Notes: generated by a model not told the origin, from the sequence alone. A stretch of 64,000 nt of DNA from Halorubrum amylolyticum (GCF_004114995.1 NZ_SDJP01000006.1:1-64000); one strand, 5' to 3'; shown: positions 18,106-28,818, counted from the first letter of the stretch. Numbers and translations: made by a program.

Positions 18106-21025
18106 CCGACTCCACCCCCGAGGCCTTGTTCAGGCCCGGTCCGGAATGCTCCGAGAGGTTCGTCGGCGGCGCGCGCTCGCCGAGGAACCGCTCCTTCTCG
18201 TCGTCGGACTCGAACTCGGAGTCGACGACGCGGTCGACGATGTCGTCGACGTCGATGCCGTCGCCCTCGCCGGAGGAGACCTTCACCGGCGAGGTGCCGT
18301 CCTCGCCGAACTCGAACTGGATGATCCGGCCCGAGGTGTCCCGGACCGTGCCGTCGTACTGCGCCTCCAGCTCGGAGAGCGCGTTGATGAGCCGGCGCTG
18401 GAGGTAGCCGGACTTGGAGGTCCGGACCGCCGTGTCGACCAGCCCCTCGCGGCCGCCCATCGCGTGGAAGAAGAACTCCTCGGGCGTGAGCCCGCCGCGG
18501 TAGGAGTTCTCCACGAAGCCGTGCGCCTCCGCGGACAGGTCGTTCTCCTTGTAGTGCGAGAGCGTCCGGTCCTCGTAGCCGCGGTTGATCCGCTCGCCGC
18601 GGACCGCCTGCTGGCCGACGGAGCCGGCCATCTGCGTGAGGTTCAGCATCGAGCCACGCGCGCCGGAGCGGGCCATCACGACCGCCGGGTTGTCGTCGCC
18701 GAAGTGCTGGTCGGCGATCTCACCGGCCGAGTCGCGGGCCTTCCCGAGCGTCTGCATGATCTTCATCTCCAGCGTCTCGTCGACGCCGCGGCCCGGGAGC
18801 GACTCCAGCTCGCCGGCCTCGTACGTCTCGATCAGCTCCTGAACGCGGTCGTAGGCGCTCTGGATCGCGTCGTCGACCTGCTCTTCGGCCTCCGGCGGGA
18901 TCGACTCGTCGTCGATCCCGATCGAGAACCCGAAGTGCATGATCGCGCGCATCGCCAGCGACGCGATCTCGTTGATGAACACGCGCGAGCGCGTCTCGCC
19001 GTACTCCTTCGTGAGAGTGTCGACGACCTCGCCGCCGAACGCGCCGACGGCGTCCTCGTCGATCGTCCCCTCGACCAGCTGACCGTCCTCGATGAGCACG
19101 TCGTCGCCCGTCGAGGAGGTGAACTCCAGCGAGAGGTCGTCGGGGAGCAGCTCCGAAAACAGCGTCCGGCCGGTCCAGTACTCGCGCCCCTCGTCGTCGA
19201 CGCCGTCCGCCTCGGGCAGCTCGTCGACGCGGGTCGCGCGCAGCAGGTCCAGCGCCTGCGTCTCGGTGAACTCGGGGTTCGAGTGCGTGAGCAGGTACGT
19301 CCCCGAGATGTGGTCCTGAATGGCGCCGATGATGTTCCCGCCGAACCGCGGCGAGAGGATCTGCTCTTGAACGCGCATGAGGACGCGCGCCTCGGCGCGG
19401 GCCTCCTCGTTTTGCAGCGCGTGCATGTTCATCTCGTCGCCGTCGAAGTCGGCGTTGTACGGCGGACAGACGACGGTATTGAGCCGGAACGTCTTGTACG
19501 GCATCACCACGACCTCGTGGGCCATGATGGACATCCGGTGGAGCGAAGGCTGCCGGTTGAAGATCACGATGTCGCCGTCGACGAGGTGGCGATTCACCTC
19601 CCAGTCGGCCTCGACCTTCTCGGCGAGCTCCTCGCAGTTCTTCTCGGTCACCTTCAGCCGGCGACCGTCGGGACGGCGAACGTAGTTGGCGCCGGGATGG
19701 GCCTCCGGCCCGTTCCGGACGTACTGACGCGCCTCGTCGACGTTGCGCTCGGTGACGTTGAGCGTCTGGGTCATCTCCATGGCGACCCGGTCCGGGACGC
19801 CGACTTCGTTCAGCGAGAGGGTCGGGTCCGGCGAGATGACGGTCCGGGCGGAGAAGTTAACGCGTTTGCCCGAAAGCGAACCGCGGAAGCGACCCTCCTT
19901 GCCCTTCAGCCGCTGGCTGAGGGTCTTGAGGGGGCGGCCGGAGCGGTGTCGCGCCGGCGGCGTCCCGCTGATCTCGTTGTCGACGAACGTGGTGACGTGG
20001 TACTGGAGCAGCTCCCAGAGGTCCTCGATGATCAGCTGCGGAGCGCCCGCCTCGCGGTTCTCCATGAACCGCTGGTTGATCCGGATGATGTCGACCAGCT
20101 TGTGGGTGAGGTCGTCCTCGGAGCGCTGGCCGTTGTCGAGCGTGATCGATGGGCGCGTGGTGACCGGCGGGACCGGGAGGACCGTCAGGATCATCCACTC
20201 CGGTCGGGAGTGCTCGGAGTCGATGCCGAGGACCTCCAGGTCCCCGTCCGGGATGTCCTCGAACCAGTCGCGGATGTCCGAGGGCATCAGCTTGTTCATG
20301 TCCTCCTCGGTGAGGTCGATGTCGAGCGCCGTCTCGATGGCGCGGCGGTCCTCCTTGCGCGGGCGGAACTCGCCGGCCATGATCTCGTTGACCCGGTCGA
20401 CGGCGATGTCGGTCTTCTCGGCGAGTTCCTGCGGCGAGGTGCCCGGGTCGTCCTCCTCCTCGTCGGGCTGCATCGCCGCCGCGATGCGCTCGGAGTAGTC
20501 GCCCGAGAGCACGTCTTGGACCTCGTAGTAGGTGGTCGGCTTCTCGTGTTTGATGTCCGCCTGCGGCTCGCCGCAGAACGGGCACGTCGACGCCTTCCGA
20601 GCCTGCCGGACGGCGGCCTTCAACACGTCGTGTTCGTCGTCGCCGAGCTCCTGCGCCCGCTCGTAGCGGTCGCGGAACTCGTCGCGCTGTGCCTCGTCCA
20701 AGGCGAGCTTGCCGCACTCCCGGCACGTCGAGCGGAGCAGCCGCCGGATGAGCTTCGTGAAGCCCACGTGGATGACGGGCGCGGCCAGCTCGATGTGGCC
20801 GAAGTGGCCGTTACAGGAGCCGGAGTGAGAGCCGCAGGTCCGGCACTCCAGCCCGGGGTCGATAACGCCGAGTCGCGGGTCCATTAGCCCCATATCGATC
20901 GGGTAGCCGTCGTCGTCGTACGTGTCGGCCGTGATCACCTTCGTCGCGGACATGTCCCGGTACGTCTCCGGGTCCATGAGGCCGAAGTCGATGCCGCCGA
21001 GCACTTTCGGTGTTTGCATTGACAT
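18098..21025 (-). CDS. rpoA1: DNA-directed RNA polymerase subunit A'
   Basis: N-terminal part of the largest subunit, 975 residues. Zinc site: [18 protein letters not shown] near residue 60, and a second cysteine cluster CRECGK and CPFCGEPQ. The catalytic magnesium loop [13 protein letters not shown] is around residues 522-534. The clamp/active-site segment [20 protein letters not shown] is also clear. It starts directly after the rpoB1 stop (21026), with no spacer. No intein is visible. Confidence 0.97.
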   Translation of the reverse strand: MSMQTPKVLGGIDFGLMDPETYRDMSATKVITADTYDDDGYPIDMGLMDPRLGVIDPGLECRTCGSHSGSCNGHFGHIELAAPVIHVGFTKLIRRLLRSTCRECGKLALDEAQRDEFRDRYERAQELGDDEHDVLKAAVRQARKASTCPFCGEPQADIKHEKPTTYYEVQDVLSGDYSERIAAAMQPDEEEDDPGTSPQELAEKTDIAVDRVNEIMAGEFRPRKEDRRAIETALDIDLTEEDMNKLMPSDIRDWFEDIPDGDLEVLGIDSEHSRPEWMILTVLPVPPVTTRPSITLDNGQRSEDDLTHKLVDIIRINQRFMENREAGAPQLIIEDLWELLQYHVTTFVDNEISGTPPARHRSGRPLKTLSQRLKGKEGRFRGSLSGKRVNFSARTVISPDPTLSLNEVGVPDRVAMEMTQTLNVTERNVDEARQYVRNGPEAHPGANYVRRPDGRRLKVTEKNCEELAEKVEADWEVNRHLVDGDIVIFNRQPSLHRMSIMAHEVVVMPYKTFRLNTVVCPPYNADFDGDEMNMHALQNEEARAEARVLMRVQEQILSPRFGGNIIGAIQDHISGTYLLTHSNPEFTETQALDLLRATRVDELPEADGVDDEGREYWTGRTLFSELLPDDLSLEFTSSTGDDVLIEDGQLVEGTIDEDAVGAFGGEVVDTLTKEYGETRSRVFINEIASLAMRAIMHFGFSIGIDDESIPPEAEEQVDDAIQSAYDRVQELIETYEAGELESLPGRGVDETLEMKIMQTLGKARDSAGEIADQHFGDDNPAVVMARSGARGSMLNLTQMAGSVGQQAVRGERINRGYEDRTLSHYKENDLSAEAHGFVENSYRGGLTPEEFFFHAMGGREGLVDTAVRTSKSGYLQRRLINALSELEAQYDGTVRDTSGRIIQFEFGEDGTSPVKVSSGEGDGIDVDDIVDRVVDSEFESDDEKERFLGERAPPTNLSEHSGPGLNKASGVESDD

Positions 21026-22855
21026 TTAAATCGCGTCCTCCAGTTCGAGCTTCGGTCGGATGCCCAGGGCGATCATCTCGTCGAGCAGCAGCTTGAACGC
21101 GTAGCTCACTTCCAGCTCGTGGATGTCGTCCTCGTCGCCAGTGACCGGGTCGTACACCCGGCGCTGTTCGCGGTCCTCGACGGCGACGAGCCCGGTCTCC
21201 GCGGAGACGTGCACCGTCTCGGCGTCAGAGGACTCCAAGAGCCGCTCGTTGAGCACCATCGACGCGCCGTGGCCGATGATCGTGTCGCGCTCCATCTCCC
21301 CGACGCGCAGGCCGCCCTCGCGGGCGCGCCCCTCGGTCGGCTGGCGCGTGAGCACCTGCACCGGTCCTCGCGAGCGGGCGTGGAGCTTGTTCGACACCAT
21401 GTGGTACAGCTTGTGGTAGAAGATCGTCCCGACGAAGATCTCCGCCTCGATCTTCTCGCCGGTGACGCCGGAGTACATGACCTCCTTGCCGGAGGATTTG
21501 AAGCCGTGCTCCTCCAGTCCGCCGCGGAGTTCCTCCTCGTCTTCGCCTTGGAACGGCGTGCCGTCGACCCGCGAGCCGCGCAGCGAGCCGACCTTGCCGC
21601 CGAGCATCTCCAGCACGTGGCCAACCGTCATCCGGGACGGGAGGGCGTGCGGGTTCATCACGAGGTCGGGGACGACCCCCTCCTCGGTGAACGGCATGTC
21701 CTCCTGGGGCGCGAGGTGGCCCACGACGCCCTTCTGGCCGTGTCGGGACGCGAACTTGTCGCCCAGTTCGGGGACCCGCTGGTCGCGCACCTTCACCTTC
21801 GAGAGCTTGGAGCCGTCCTCGCCCTCCATCAGCGTCACCGTGTCGACGACGCCGGATTCGCCGGAGCGCATCGTCACGCTCGTCTCACGCCGCTTCTGCG
21901 GGGAGAGCCCGCCCATGTCGTCGGGCTCTTCGAGGAACCGCGGCGGGCTGGTCTTGCCGAGCAGCACCGAGGACTCGTCCACCTTCGTCTCGGGGTTGAC
22001 GAGGCCGTCCTCGTCGAGGTGGGTGTACGCGTCCTCGCCGCGCGCGCCGCGCACGTCCTGCTCGGGAATCTCGAAGCGGTCCTCTTGGCCGCCGGGGTAC
22101 CGCCGCTCCTCGCCCTCGTAGGTCCGGAAGAAGTGCGAGCGGGTGAGCGCGCGGTCGACGGAGCCCTGGTTCATCACCAGCGCGTCCTCGATGTTGAAGC
22201 CCTCGTAGGACATCACGGCGACGACGAAGTTCTGCGCCGCCGGCCGCTTGTCGAAGCTGATCTGGTCGGACGTCTGCGTCTTCACCATCGCCAGCTGCGG
22301 GTAGTGCAGCAGGTGCTGACGCGTGTCCGGCCGGATGCGGTAGTTGGCCGAGGGGAGTCCGAGCGACTGCTTCATCATCCCCGCGCCCATCGTAATTCGC
22401 GGGCTCGCGTTGTGTTCGGGGTACGGGATCATCCCCGCGCCGATACCGAACACGAGCTGCGGGTCGATCTCGAGGTGCGTGTGGTCCTCGGTCACGTCTT
22501 CCTCGTCGACGGCGACGAGGATGTCCTCCTCCTCCTCGGCGTCGATGAACTCGACGTAGCCGCGCTCGACGAGGTCCTCGAACTCGACCTCGCCGCGTTC
22601 GAGCGCCTCGATCTCCTCGTCGCCCAGCAGGGGCTCGCCGTTCTCGACGACGATCAGCGGACGGCGGGCGCGCCCCGCGTCCGCGTTGACGATCACTTCC
22701 TGGGTCCGGTCCTTGACCGAGACGTTCACCATCTCCGAGACGTCGCCGCGTCGGCGGGCCTCGCGGATCTGTTCGGCGAGGGCCTCGGGGTCCGGGTGAG
22801 TCCCGACGAGGCTCCCGTTGACGTACACCTTCGCTTCGCGTTCTGCCTGAGCCAT
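21026..22855 (-). CDS. rpoB1: DNA-directed RNA polymerase subunit B'
   Basis: C-terminal part of the second-largest subunit (B is split into B'' and B' in haloarchaea). The start is the ATG at 22855 ([14 protein letters not shown]), two bases after the rpoB2 gene; a longer reading to 22912 would overlap rpoB2. The 609-residue protein contains [18 protein letters not shown], the conserved lysine region [15 protein letters not shown], and [14 protein letters not shown]-type sequence written [15 protein letters not shown], all near the active centre. Confidence 0.97.
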   Translation of the reverse strand: MAQAEREAKVYVNGSLVGTHPDPEALAEQIREARRRGDVSEMVNVSVKDRTQEVIVNADAGRARRPLIVVENGEPLLGDEEIEALERGEVEFEDLVERGYVEFIDAEEEEDILVAVDEEDVTEDHTHLEIDPQLVFGIGAGMIPYPEHNASPRITMGAGMMKQSLGLPSANYRIRPDTRQHLLHYPQLAMVKTQTSDQISFDKRPAAQNFVVAVMSYEGFNIEDALVMNQGSVDRALTRSHFFRTYEGEERRYPGGQEDRFEIPEQDVRGARGEDAYTHLDEDGLVNPETKVDESSVLLGKTSPPRFLEEPDDMGGLSPQKRRETSVTMRSGESGVVDTVTLMEGEDGSKLSKVKVRDQRVPELGDKFASRHGQKGVVGHLAPQEDMPFTEEGVVPDLVMNPHALPSRMTVGHVLEMLGGKVGSLRGSRVDGTPFQGEDEEELRGGLEEHGFKSSGKEVMYSGVTGEKIEAEIFVGTIFYHKLYHMVSNKLHARSRGPVQVLTRQPTEGRAREGGLRVGEMERDTIIGHGASMVLNERLLESSDAETVHVSAETGLVAVEDREQRRVYDPVTGDEDDIHELEVSYAFKLLLDEMIALGIRPKLELEDAI

Positions 22856-22856
22856 G

Positions 22857-24422
22857 TTAGTCGTCCGCCGTCTGTCGTTCGACGCCCTCGATGCCGGGAA
22901 TCCCCTCGACACCCATCGACGCCAGTTCTCGTTTCAGCCCCTGTTCGTCGTCCACGGTCTGTGAGAGCTCCATCGCCTGCGCGAAGTTCTTCACGAGTCC
23001 GCAGTTCGGCCCCTCCGGCGTCTCGGAGGGACAGATGCGACCCCACTGGGTCGCGTGGAGGTCCCGCGCCTCGAAGTGCGGCTGCGAGCGCGACAGCGGC
23101 GAGCGCAGGCGCCGGAGGTGCGAGAGCACGCCCATGTAGTCGGTCCGGTCGACGAGCTGGGAGACGCCCGAGCGGCCGCCCACCCAGTTCCCCGTCGCGA
23201 TCGGGTGTTCGAGCCGCTCGGTCAGCACGTCGGAGCGGACGACCGTGTTGACGGTGAGCTCGCGGTTCCGCATGTTCGCGCGTTCGAGCTGGTACTTCAC
23301 GTCGCGAGCCAGCTTGTTCAGCGCGGTCCGGAAGAGGTCGCGCATCAGGTCCCCGGAGACCTTCAGGCGCTTGTTGGCGTAGTGGTCCTTGTCGTCGGCC
23401 TCGCGGCGGTCCAAGGCGAGCTCGAAGCACGCCTCGGCCATCCGGCAGAGGTAGTACGCCTTGTTGATCCGCACGTCCTCCTCGTCGACGCCCTCCTCGT
23501 GGAGGTGCGGGAGGAGGTATCGGTCGATGACGTAGTTCGCCCGCTTGAGCTGGTAGTTCTTCCCCTGACCGGAGGCGACGCGCTCGCCGAGGGTCTCGAT
23601 CGCCCCCTCGGTCGTCTGCACGTCGGCCTCCTCCAGATTCTCCAGCATGAACTTCACGATCTCGGGGTCGTCCGAGACGCGGTGGACGATCTCCTCGTCG
23701 GACTCGAGTCCGAGCGCGCGGACGAGGGTCACGAAGTCGATCGAGCCCGAGACGGACGGGAACGACACTTCGAGCAGCCCCTCGCGGTTGCGCTCGCAGA
23801 GCACCAGCGCGCGGTAGCCGCGGCGCTGGGAGAACGTCTTCGCGACCTGGATCTCGTCGCCGTACTTCGAGTCGTACTCCGCGAGGATCTTGTTGGGCGC
23901 CAGGTCCTCCGAGGTCATCAGCACGCGCTCGGAGCCGTTGACGATGAAGTAGCCGCCGGGGTCGACGGGGTCCTCGCCGATATCGATGAGCTCCTCGTCG
24001 GAGAAGCCGGCCATGTTACACTTGTCCGAGCCGACCATGATCGGCATCCGGCCGACCTTGGTCTCGGTCGTGTCGACGACCTGTTCGGGTTCGTCCTCGC
24101 CGCCGCGCACGATGGACATCTCCATGAACACGGGCGCCGAGTAGGTGATGTTGCGGAGGCGCGCTTCCTGTGGGTACAGCAGTTCCTCGGACCCGTCGGC
24201 CTCGCGGACGCGCGGGGTGACCATCCGCACGTCGCCGAGCTCGACGTAGACGGGCTCTTGCCCCTCCTTGTCGCCGATGTCGGTCTCGATCGTCTCCTTC
24301 TCGTCGACGACCTCCTGCATGCCGCGGTCCAGGAAGTTGTTAAAGGATCGGAAGTGGTGTTCGGCGAGCCGTTCGTCCGAGAAGTACTCGCGTGACACCA
24401 CGCGTCGGTCTTGCCTGTTCAT
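22857..24422 (-). CDS. rpoB2: DNA-directed RNA polymerase subunit B''
   Basis: N-terminal part of the second-largest subunit, 521 residues. It carries the protrusion, lobe and fork regions, with [33 protein letters not shown] and the C-terminal [18 protein letters not shown]. Its start overlaps the end of rpoH by four bases (24419-24422). It ends one base before rpoB1. Confidence 0.97.
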   Translation of the reverse strand: MNRQDRRVVSREYFSDERLAEHHFRSFNNFLDRGMQEVVDEKETIETDIGDKEGQEPVYVELGDVRMVTPRVREADGSEELLYPQEARLRNITYSAPVFMEMSIVRGGEDEPEQVVDTTETKVGRMPIMVGSDKCNMAGFSDEELIDIGEDPVDPGGYFIVNGSERVLMTSEDLAPNKILAEYDSKYGDEIQVAKTFSQRRGYRALVLCERNREGLLEVSFPSVSGSIDFVTLVRALGLESDEEIVHRVSDDPEIVKFMLENLEEADVQTTEGAIETLGERVASGQGKNYQLKRANYVIDRYLLPHLHEEGVDEEDVRINKAYYLCRMAEACFELALDRREADDKDHYANKRLKVSGDLMRDLFRTALNKLARDVKYQLERANMRNRELTVNTVVRSDVLTERLEHPIATGNWVGGRSGVSQLVDRTDYMGVLSHLRRLRSPLSRSQPHFEARDLHATQWGRICPSETPEGPNCGLVKNFAQAMELSQTVDDEQGLKRELASMGVEGIPGIEGVERQTADD

Positions 24423-24646
24423 GAGACGACTAGTCGGTACACGACCGCTTCCTCGGTCGTGCGAGAGTTTCGAACGATCTTCACCACGTCGCCGACCTCG
24501 GCCTCGTCGGGGATCGCGGGATCAGTGCGTTTGATCTTCGGTAGGTTCGTCCGTTTCACGTCGTACTCCGCCAGAACCTCGTCGACCTCTTCGGGTTCGA
24601 GGAGGACGTGGTCCGGGACGAGTTCGTGTTGGCTTACGTCTACCAT
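24419..24646 (-). CDS. rpoH: DNA-directed RNA polymerase subunit H (Rpb5-like)
   Basis: Small jaw subunit of 75 residues, equivalent to the C-terminal domain of eukaryotic Rpb5. Typical sequence: [20 protein letters not shown], then [20 protein letters not shown] and a VVYRLVVS ending. It is the first gene of the rpoHB2B1A1A2-nusA operon. Confidence 0.96.
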   Translation of the reverse strand: MVDVSQHELVPDHVLLEPEEVDEVLAEYDVKRTNLPKIKRTDPAIPDEAEVGDVVKIVRNSRTTEEAVVYRLVVS

Positions 24647-24999
24647 GGGTGGTGGTTATTGAGAGAAGCTATCACGAGATACTACAGATCGCTATATGCG
24701 CCAACGTCATAAGGCTTGCCAAGCGGCTCCGCCACGCGCGGCTCACGGCGACGGGGGCGTGCGATACTCCTACTCATGCGGGTATCACACAAAAGGGTAC
24801 CGCCGCGATCGACCGCGCCGGTTCATCCGATCGGCCCCATCGATCGAGTTCAGACGGCCAAAATCCCGGCGTCGCGTCGACCTCGTCGGGGATCGCGATC
24901 GGCTCATCGGCAACCCCGTCTCTCCCTGTCACCGGTCACCACCGTCGCCGGGGATGACAAGCCTTATTTGCCAGACAGGGGTACGAATGAGTGCGACAA
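24647..24999. promoter_or_regulatory. Gap holding the rpoH and tRNA-Asp promoters
   Basis: No gene is seen in these 353 bases. Two TATA candidates face the rpo operon on the minus strand: CGCATATAGC (24691-24700), giving a start near 24669, and CCTTATGAC (24706-24714). On the plus strand CCTTATTTG (24962-24970) lies about 35 nt before the first tRNA-Asp. The middle of the gap (24720-24950) shows nothing recognisable. Confidence 0.5.
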
Positions 25000-25072
25000 G
25001 CCCGGATGGTGTAGTGGCCCATCATACGACCCTGTCACGGTCGTGACGCGGGTTCAAATCCCGCTCCGGGCG
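25000..25072 (+). tRNA. tRNA-Asp (GTC), copy 1
   Basis: A 73-nt cloverleaf. The acceptor stem GCCCGGA (25000-25006) pairs with TCCGGGC (25065-25071), with G as discriminator. The anticodon arm CGACC-CTGTCAC-GGTCG gives anticodon GTC. The T arm is GCGGG-TTCAAAT-CCCGC. CCA is not encoded. It has its own TATA box about 35 nt upstream. Confidence 0.97.
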
Positions 25073-25101
25073 TCCCCACGCTTCGGGGTCTGTCGCTGTT
25101 T

Positions 25102-25174
25102 GCCCGGATGGTGTAGTGGCCCATCATACGACCCTGTCACGGTCGTGACGCGGGTTCAAATCCCGCTCCGGGCG
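25102..25174 (+). tRNA. tRNA-Asp (GTC), copy 2
   Basis: Identical in sequence to copy 1 and separated from it by 29 nt. No separate TATA box is obvious in the short spacer (CCCCACGCTTCGGGGTCTGT-type sequence), so the two are probably co-transcribed. The spacer carries a small hairpin, CCCC-ACGCTTC-GGGG (25074-25088 region), that could mark processing. Confidence 0.97.
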
Positions 25175-25310
25175 TTTTCGACGAACAACTCGGCGAGCGC
25201 AGCGAGCCGTTCGTCGGAAACGCTCGCACAAGGGTTTGAACCCTATCAGTCGCGCGCAGCGAGCAACGCGAGCGAGCCGTCTGATTCCGGTTCAAATCCC
25301 GCTCCGGGCG
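25175..25310 (+). repeat. tRNA-Asp 3'-end remnant and flanking repeat
   Basis: Bases 25289-25310 repeat the last 22 nt of the tRNA-Asp gene exactly (T-loop through discriminator). Between the intact gene and this remnant lie haloarchaeal repeat-like sequences, including a palindrome AGGGTTTGAACCCT (25231-25244) and two GCGAGCGCAGCGAG-like stretches. This looks like a duplication or attachment-site scar at the tRNA 3' end. No integrase gene is nearby. Confidence 0.75.
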
Positions 25311-25403
25311 TATTCTGTCGCCGCCAATCGACGAGCGAGGAGCGGCGCGACGAGCTCTCCTAGAAAGTCGACTCCGCAGGCGATCGATCGCGGCCGTCCG
25401 GAT

Positions 25404-26408
25404 TCACAGGTCGAGCAGCTCCCGCAGCTCCGCCACCAGCGACTCCGTTTTCTCGTCCGGATCGTCGTCGTCGTCGACGGGGGTGCGCCCGTCGAACGTC
25501 TCGTGGACCATCGAGACGCCCTCGGCCAGCGTGTCGAGGCCGTAGCCGCCTTCGAGGACGTAGGCGTTCGCGGCCCCGATGGCGTCAGTGACCGAACGGA
25601 GCCGGTCGGTCATCAGCGCGTACCCCTCCGAGGAGACGCGCATCCGCGAGATGGGATCGTGCCGGTGGGCGTCGAACCCGGCCGAGACGATCACGAGGTC
25701 GGGGTCGAACCGTTCGAGCGCCGGCGCGACCGCCTCGTCGATGGCGTACAGGTAGTCGGCGTCGCCCGCGCCGGCCGCGAGCGGGAGGTTCACGGTCGTC
25801 CCCTCCCCCTCGTCGCGGCCGGTCTCGTCGAGCGCGCCGGTGTCCGGGTAGAGCCCCTCCTCGTGGATCGACGCGTAGAACACGTCGCCGTGCTCGTAGA
25901 ACACGTCCTGGGTGCCGTTCCCGTGGTGCACGTCCCAGTCGAAGATGGCGACCCGGTCCGCCGCCCCGTCGTCGAGGACGGTCTGGGCCGCGACGGCGGC
26001 GTTGTTGAAGAAGCAAAAGCCCATGGCGTCGTCGGGCACCGCGTGGTGGCCCGGCGGGCGTCCGAGCGCGAAGGGGGTGTCCCGACCGTCGTCGCCGTCG
26101 AGCGCGGACCGAGCCGCCCACTGCGAGAGGCCGGCCGAGGCGAGCGCGGCGTCCCACGTCCCCTCGCTCGCGACTGTGTCGGGGTCCCAGCTCCCGCCGC
26201 CGTCGGCGACGAACGCCTCCAGCTCGTCGACGTACTCGGCGTCGTGGACCGCGACGATCTCCTCGCGGCTCGCGGGGTCCGCCTCCGCGTACTCGACCCC
26301 GTGTCGCTTCGCCAGTCCGCGGCGGATCGCGCGCAGCCGGTCCGGGTTTTCCGGGTGCCGTTCGCCGGTGTCGTGTTCGAGACACCGCTCGCTGTAGCCG
26401 AAGCGCAT
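25404..26408 (-). CDS. Histone deacetylase family protein
   Basis: A zinc-dependent class I/II-type deacylase of 334 residues (HdaI/AcuC/HDAC superfamily), cytoplasmic. The signature sites are intact: RPPGHHAVPDDAMGFC (charge-relay histidines), IFDWDVHHGNGTQDVF (zinc Asp and His), VIVSAGFDAHRHDPIS (zinc Asp) and NAYVLEGGYGLDTLAEG (Tyr in the GGY loop). Its ATG follows the histone stop codon with no spacer, so the two are co-transcribed and probably coupled. In Haloferax a homologue (HdaI) is reported to be essential. The natural substrate is not known; the adjacent histone has only one lysine. Confidence 0.92.
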   Translation of the reverse strand: MRFGYSERCLEHDTGERHPENPDRLRAIRRGLAKRHGVEYAEADPASREEIVAVHDAEYVDELEAFVADGGGSWDPDTVASEGTWDAALASAGLSQWAARSALDGDDGRDTPFALGRPPGHHAVPDDAMGFCFFNNAAVAAQTVLDDGAADRVAIFDWDVHHGNGTQDVFYEHGDVFYASIHEEGLYPDTGALDETGRDEGEGTTVNLPLAAGAGDADYLYAIDEAVAPALERFDPDLVIVSAGFDAHRHDPISRMRVSSEGYALMTDRLRSVTDAIGAANAYVLEGGYGLDTLAEGVSMVHETFDGRTPVDDDDDPDEKTESLVAELRELLDL

Positions 26409-26840
26409 CTACTCGAACAGCGCGAAGTACGTCTCGATGTCCTCGGCCTGTACGGTCCGTCTGTCGGCGTGACGCGCGAGCGTCGCGGCCGCGCTCGCGA
26501 CGTTGTCGGCGTAGTCCTCCAAGATGTCGGCCAACGCGATCCGCGCGTCGACGCCGACTCGGTATCGGTCGTCGATCCGGAGCCGCGCGATGCGGTCGAT
26601 GGGGGCGACGGGAAGGGTGAGATCCTCGCGGCTGATCACCTGTTCGACGCCGAAATCAGATGCCATCAGCGTCTTCCGTCCGTCCTCGGTTGCCCGTTCG
26701 GCCGCGTTGATCGCCAGCTCCGCGCCGTGCGCTTGGATCCGGCGAGCCAACTCCTCGGCGGCGTCCGCGCTCACGCGGAGGTCCCCGGCGTTCCACCGGA
26801 TGATCCCGTCGACCGGCGCGAACGGCAACTCGACACTCAT
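26409..26840 (-). CDS. hstA: Archaeal doublet histone
   Basis: A 143-residue protein with two histone folds in one chain, as in Halobacterium HpyA and Haloferax HstA. Fold 1 runs from LPFAPVDGIIRWNAG to about residue 66 (GRKTLMASDFGVEQ). Fold 2 runs from LTLPVAPIDRIARLR to the end (RRTVQAEDIETYFALFE). The start is the ATG at 26840 (MSVELPFAP); an upstream in-frame ATG would add a Cys-rich N-terminus absent from histones. The protein is acidic and contains only one Lys, at GRKTL. Whether haloarchaeal histones package DNA or act more like transcription regulators is debated. The deacetylase gene abuts it. Confidence 0.93.
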   Translation of the reverse strand: MSVELPFAPVDGIIRWNAGDLRVSADAAEELARRIQAHGAELAINAAERATEDGRKTLMASDFGVEQVISREDLTLPVAPIDRIARLRIDDRYRVGVDARIALADILEDYADNVASAAATLARHADRRTVQAEDIETYFALFE

Positions 26841-26930
26841 ACACACAGTCGCGTCCGTGCAGCGTAAAACGTTTCCGTTACCCACTCTCCGCCGCCGAGC
26901 GACTGCGTCGTCGCTACTCGCGCCGTTGCT

Positions 26931-26993
26931 GCCGTCGCCCGTCGCGCTGCCATCGCCCGTCGCGCTGCCATCGCCCGTCGCGCTGCCGTCGCC
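26931..26993 (+). repeat. 18-bp tandem repeat upstream of the histone gene
   Basis: Three copies of GCC(G/A)TCGCCCGTCGCGCT (26931-26948, 26949-26966, 26967-26984) plus a half copy GCCGTCGCC. It lies in the 159-nt gap between the RPA gene stop and the histone start, 90 nt upstream of the histone ATG. Confidence 0.85.
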
Positions 26994-26999
26994 ACCCGA

Positions 27000-28511
27000 T
27001 CAGAACACGTCGTCTGCGTCGATCGTCCCGTCGCGCTCCGTTCCCCGCACCGTGATCTCCTCGCCGAGCCGGAGGCTCGCGTCGGTCTCGACGCTCTTCG
27101 TGCGCTGGCCGTCGTCCAACACGACGGGGTCGCCGGTCTGAACGACCGTTCCGGTGAACTCGACGTCCTCGGCCGACCGCTCCGCCGTCGCGGCCGCGGC
27201 GCCGCCGGCTCCGCCGGCTCCGCCGCTCTCGCTGCCGGCCCCGCTGCTCCCGTCGTCTCCCCCGGTCTCGCCGGCGACGGCCTCGGTGGCCGCCTTCTGC
27301 CCGTCCTCGGCGAAGGCGCCGAGCCCGGTGTCGCTCGCGCCGCGGTCGTCACCCTCGGTGCCGGCGCTTGACGTCCCACCCGCGCCCCCGCCCGCCGCGT
27401 CGCTCCCCTCGTCGAGGACGGTGACGGTCGAACGCCAGTTCGCGGAGGCCTCCAGATCGTCCTGCCAGCCGTCTTGGACCTCCACGTCGGTGAAGACGAC
27501 GCGGTCGGCCAGCTCGATATCGCGGTCGGCCTTGTCGCCCCACAGCGCGACGCGGATCTCGCCGGTGTCGTCCTTGATCCGGACGTTCCGGACCTGCCCC
27601 TCGGAGCCGTCGTCGCGGTCGAACGTGCGCTTCGGGTCGGTTTCGATGACGCCCCCACCGATGTCGACGGTCTCGTCGATCTCCAGCTCGGCGATGTCCG
27701 TCGCCTCCGGGACGTACTCCACGTCCTCGTCGACGCGCTCGACGGTGCCGCGGTCGCCGACGTGAAGCTCTAAGTCGCCGTCGCGCTCGCGGACGTAGCC
27801 GTCGCCGACCTCGACGACCTCGCCGGCCTCGAACTCCTCGGCGAGATCGGCCTTCCCGTCCCACAGCGTCACGCGCACGCGACCCGTCTCGTCGCCGACG
27901 GTGAGATTGGCGACTCGCCCCTCGGAGCCGTCGTCGCGGTCGAACGTGCGGATCGAGTCGGTGTCGAGCACCTGCCCGACGAGGTCCACGTCGGAGGCAC
28001 CGAGCGAGAGGTCCTCCACCCGGTAGGTGTCGAGCACCTGTACGTCGACCTCGGCGTCCTCGTCCGGCTCGATCTTGTCCGCGCTCACTTCGAGCCCGCT
28101 GTACCCTTCTTTCGGGCGGCCCATGACGCGGAGCACCTGTCCGACCTCCAACTGCTCTTCGGCCGCCGCGGCCATGTCGTCCCACAGCGCGACTCGCACG
28201 GAGCCGGAGGCGTCCGCGATATCGACGTTGCAGACGCGGCCCTCCTCGGCCTCCTCGTCGTCGCGCTCGAACGTGCGGATGTCGCCGATGGAGGTCACCT
28301 TCCCGAGGAACTTCACGTCGTTCATGCCGGGCTCGATGTCGGCGATCGTCTCGGCCTCCTCGTCGCGCAGCTCGTGGGCGATGAGCATCGCGGCCGTCTC
28401 CTCGTCGGCGAGTCCGCCCATCTGCTCGACCTTGTCCTCGACGGCCGCCTCGAACTCCTCGAACTCGACGTCGGTGTCGAGATCCTCGTAGACGTCCTCT
28501 ATCACTCCCAT
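27000..28511 (-). CDS. rpa2: Replication protein A-like ssDNA-binding protein (multi OB-fold)
   Basis: A 503-residue single-stranded DNA-binding protein. At least three OB folds share a repeated core, FDRDDGSEGRVANLTVGDET and DGSEGQVRNVRIKDDTGEIR, each followed by VRVALWDD, VRVTLWDG or IRVALWGD. A low-complexity Gly/Ala/Ser/Asp linker (about residues 385-460) joins a final OB-like domain ending LGEEITVRGTERDGTIDADD. No zinc finger is seen, unlike the rpa3 product in this window. The start is at 28511 (MGVIEDVYEDL). The single-gene setting beside the histone gene matches my memory of rpa2 in Haloferax; the number is by synteny and should be treated as probable. Confidence 0.82.
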   Translation of the reverse strand: MGVIEDVYEDLDTDVEFEEFEAAVEDKVEQMGGLADEETAAMLIAHELRDEEAETIADIEPGMNDVKFLGKVTSIGDIRTFERDDEEAEEGRVCNVDIADASGSVRVALWDDMAAAAEEQLEVGQVLRVMGRPKEGYSGLEVSADKIEPDEDAEVDVQVLDTYRVEDLSLGASDVDLVGQVLDTDSIRTFDRDDGSEGRVANLTVGDETGRVRVTLWDGKADLAEEFEAGEVVEVGDGYVRERDGDLELHVGDRGTVERVDEDVEYVPEATDIAELEIDETVDIGGGVIETDPKRTFDRDDGSEGQVRNVRIKDDTGEIRVALWGDKADRDIELADRVVFTDVEVQDGWQDDLEASANWRSTVTVLDEGSDAAGGGAGGTSSAGTEGDDRGASDTGLGAFAEDGQKAATEAVAGETGGDDGSSGAGSESGGAGGAGGAAAATAERSAEDVEFTGTVVQTGDPVVLDDGQRTKSVETDASLRLGEEITVRGTERDGTIDADDVF

Positions 28512-28818
28512 ACGCGTACCTCTTCGGTTGTCGAGTCCGCGGATAAGCGTTGTCCTTGCGGGGGTCTCGCGGTCGAATCGGCGCGCTCGTTCCGCGGGCG
28601 CCGCGGCGTCGCCGTCGCGGGTCGGGACGTCGTCATACCCGTCCATCGGTCCCGTCGATACAAAAGGTGTGCAATCCGGATCGGCGCCGGCGGATCTCCT
28701 CGCTCTTCCCCTTCTGATCCGTCCTCCCTCGGCACGTATCGTCCGGTGATCAATCGCGACCGTTCCTCGATCGCGCCGTGTGCGACCGACCGCCACGCGT
28801 CTCGCGGACCGTAACCGT

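Noticed and set aside
17894-20887. A 997-codon plus-strand frame opposite rpoA1
   Set aside because: It is the antisense of rpoA1 and rpoA2, with Val/Leu/Arg/Asp-rich composition expected for complement-frame reading of haloarchaeal genes.
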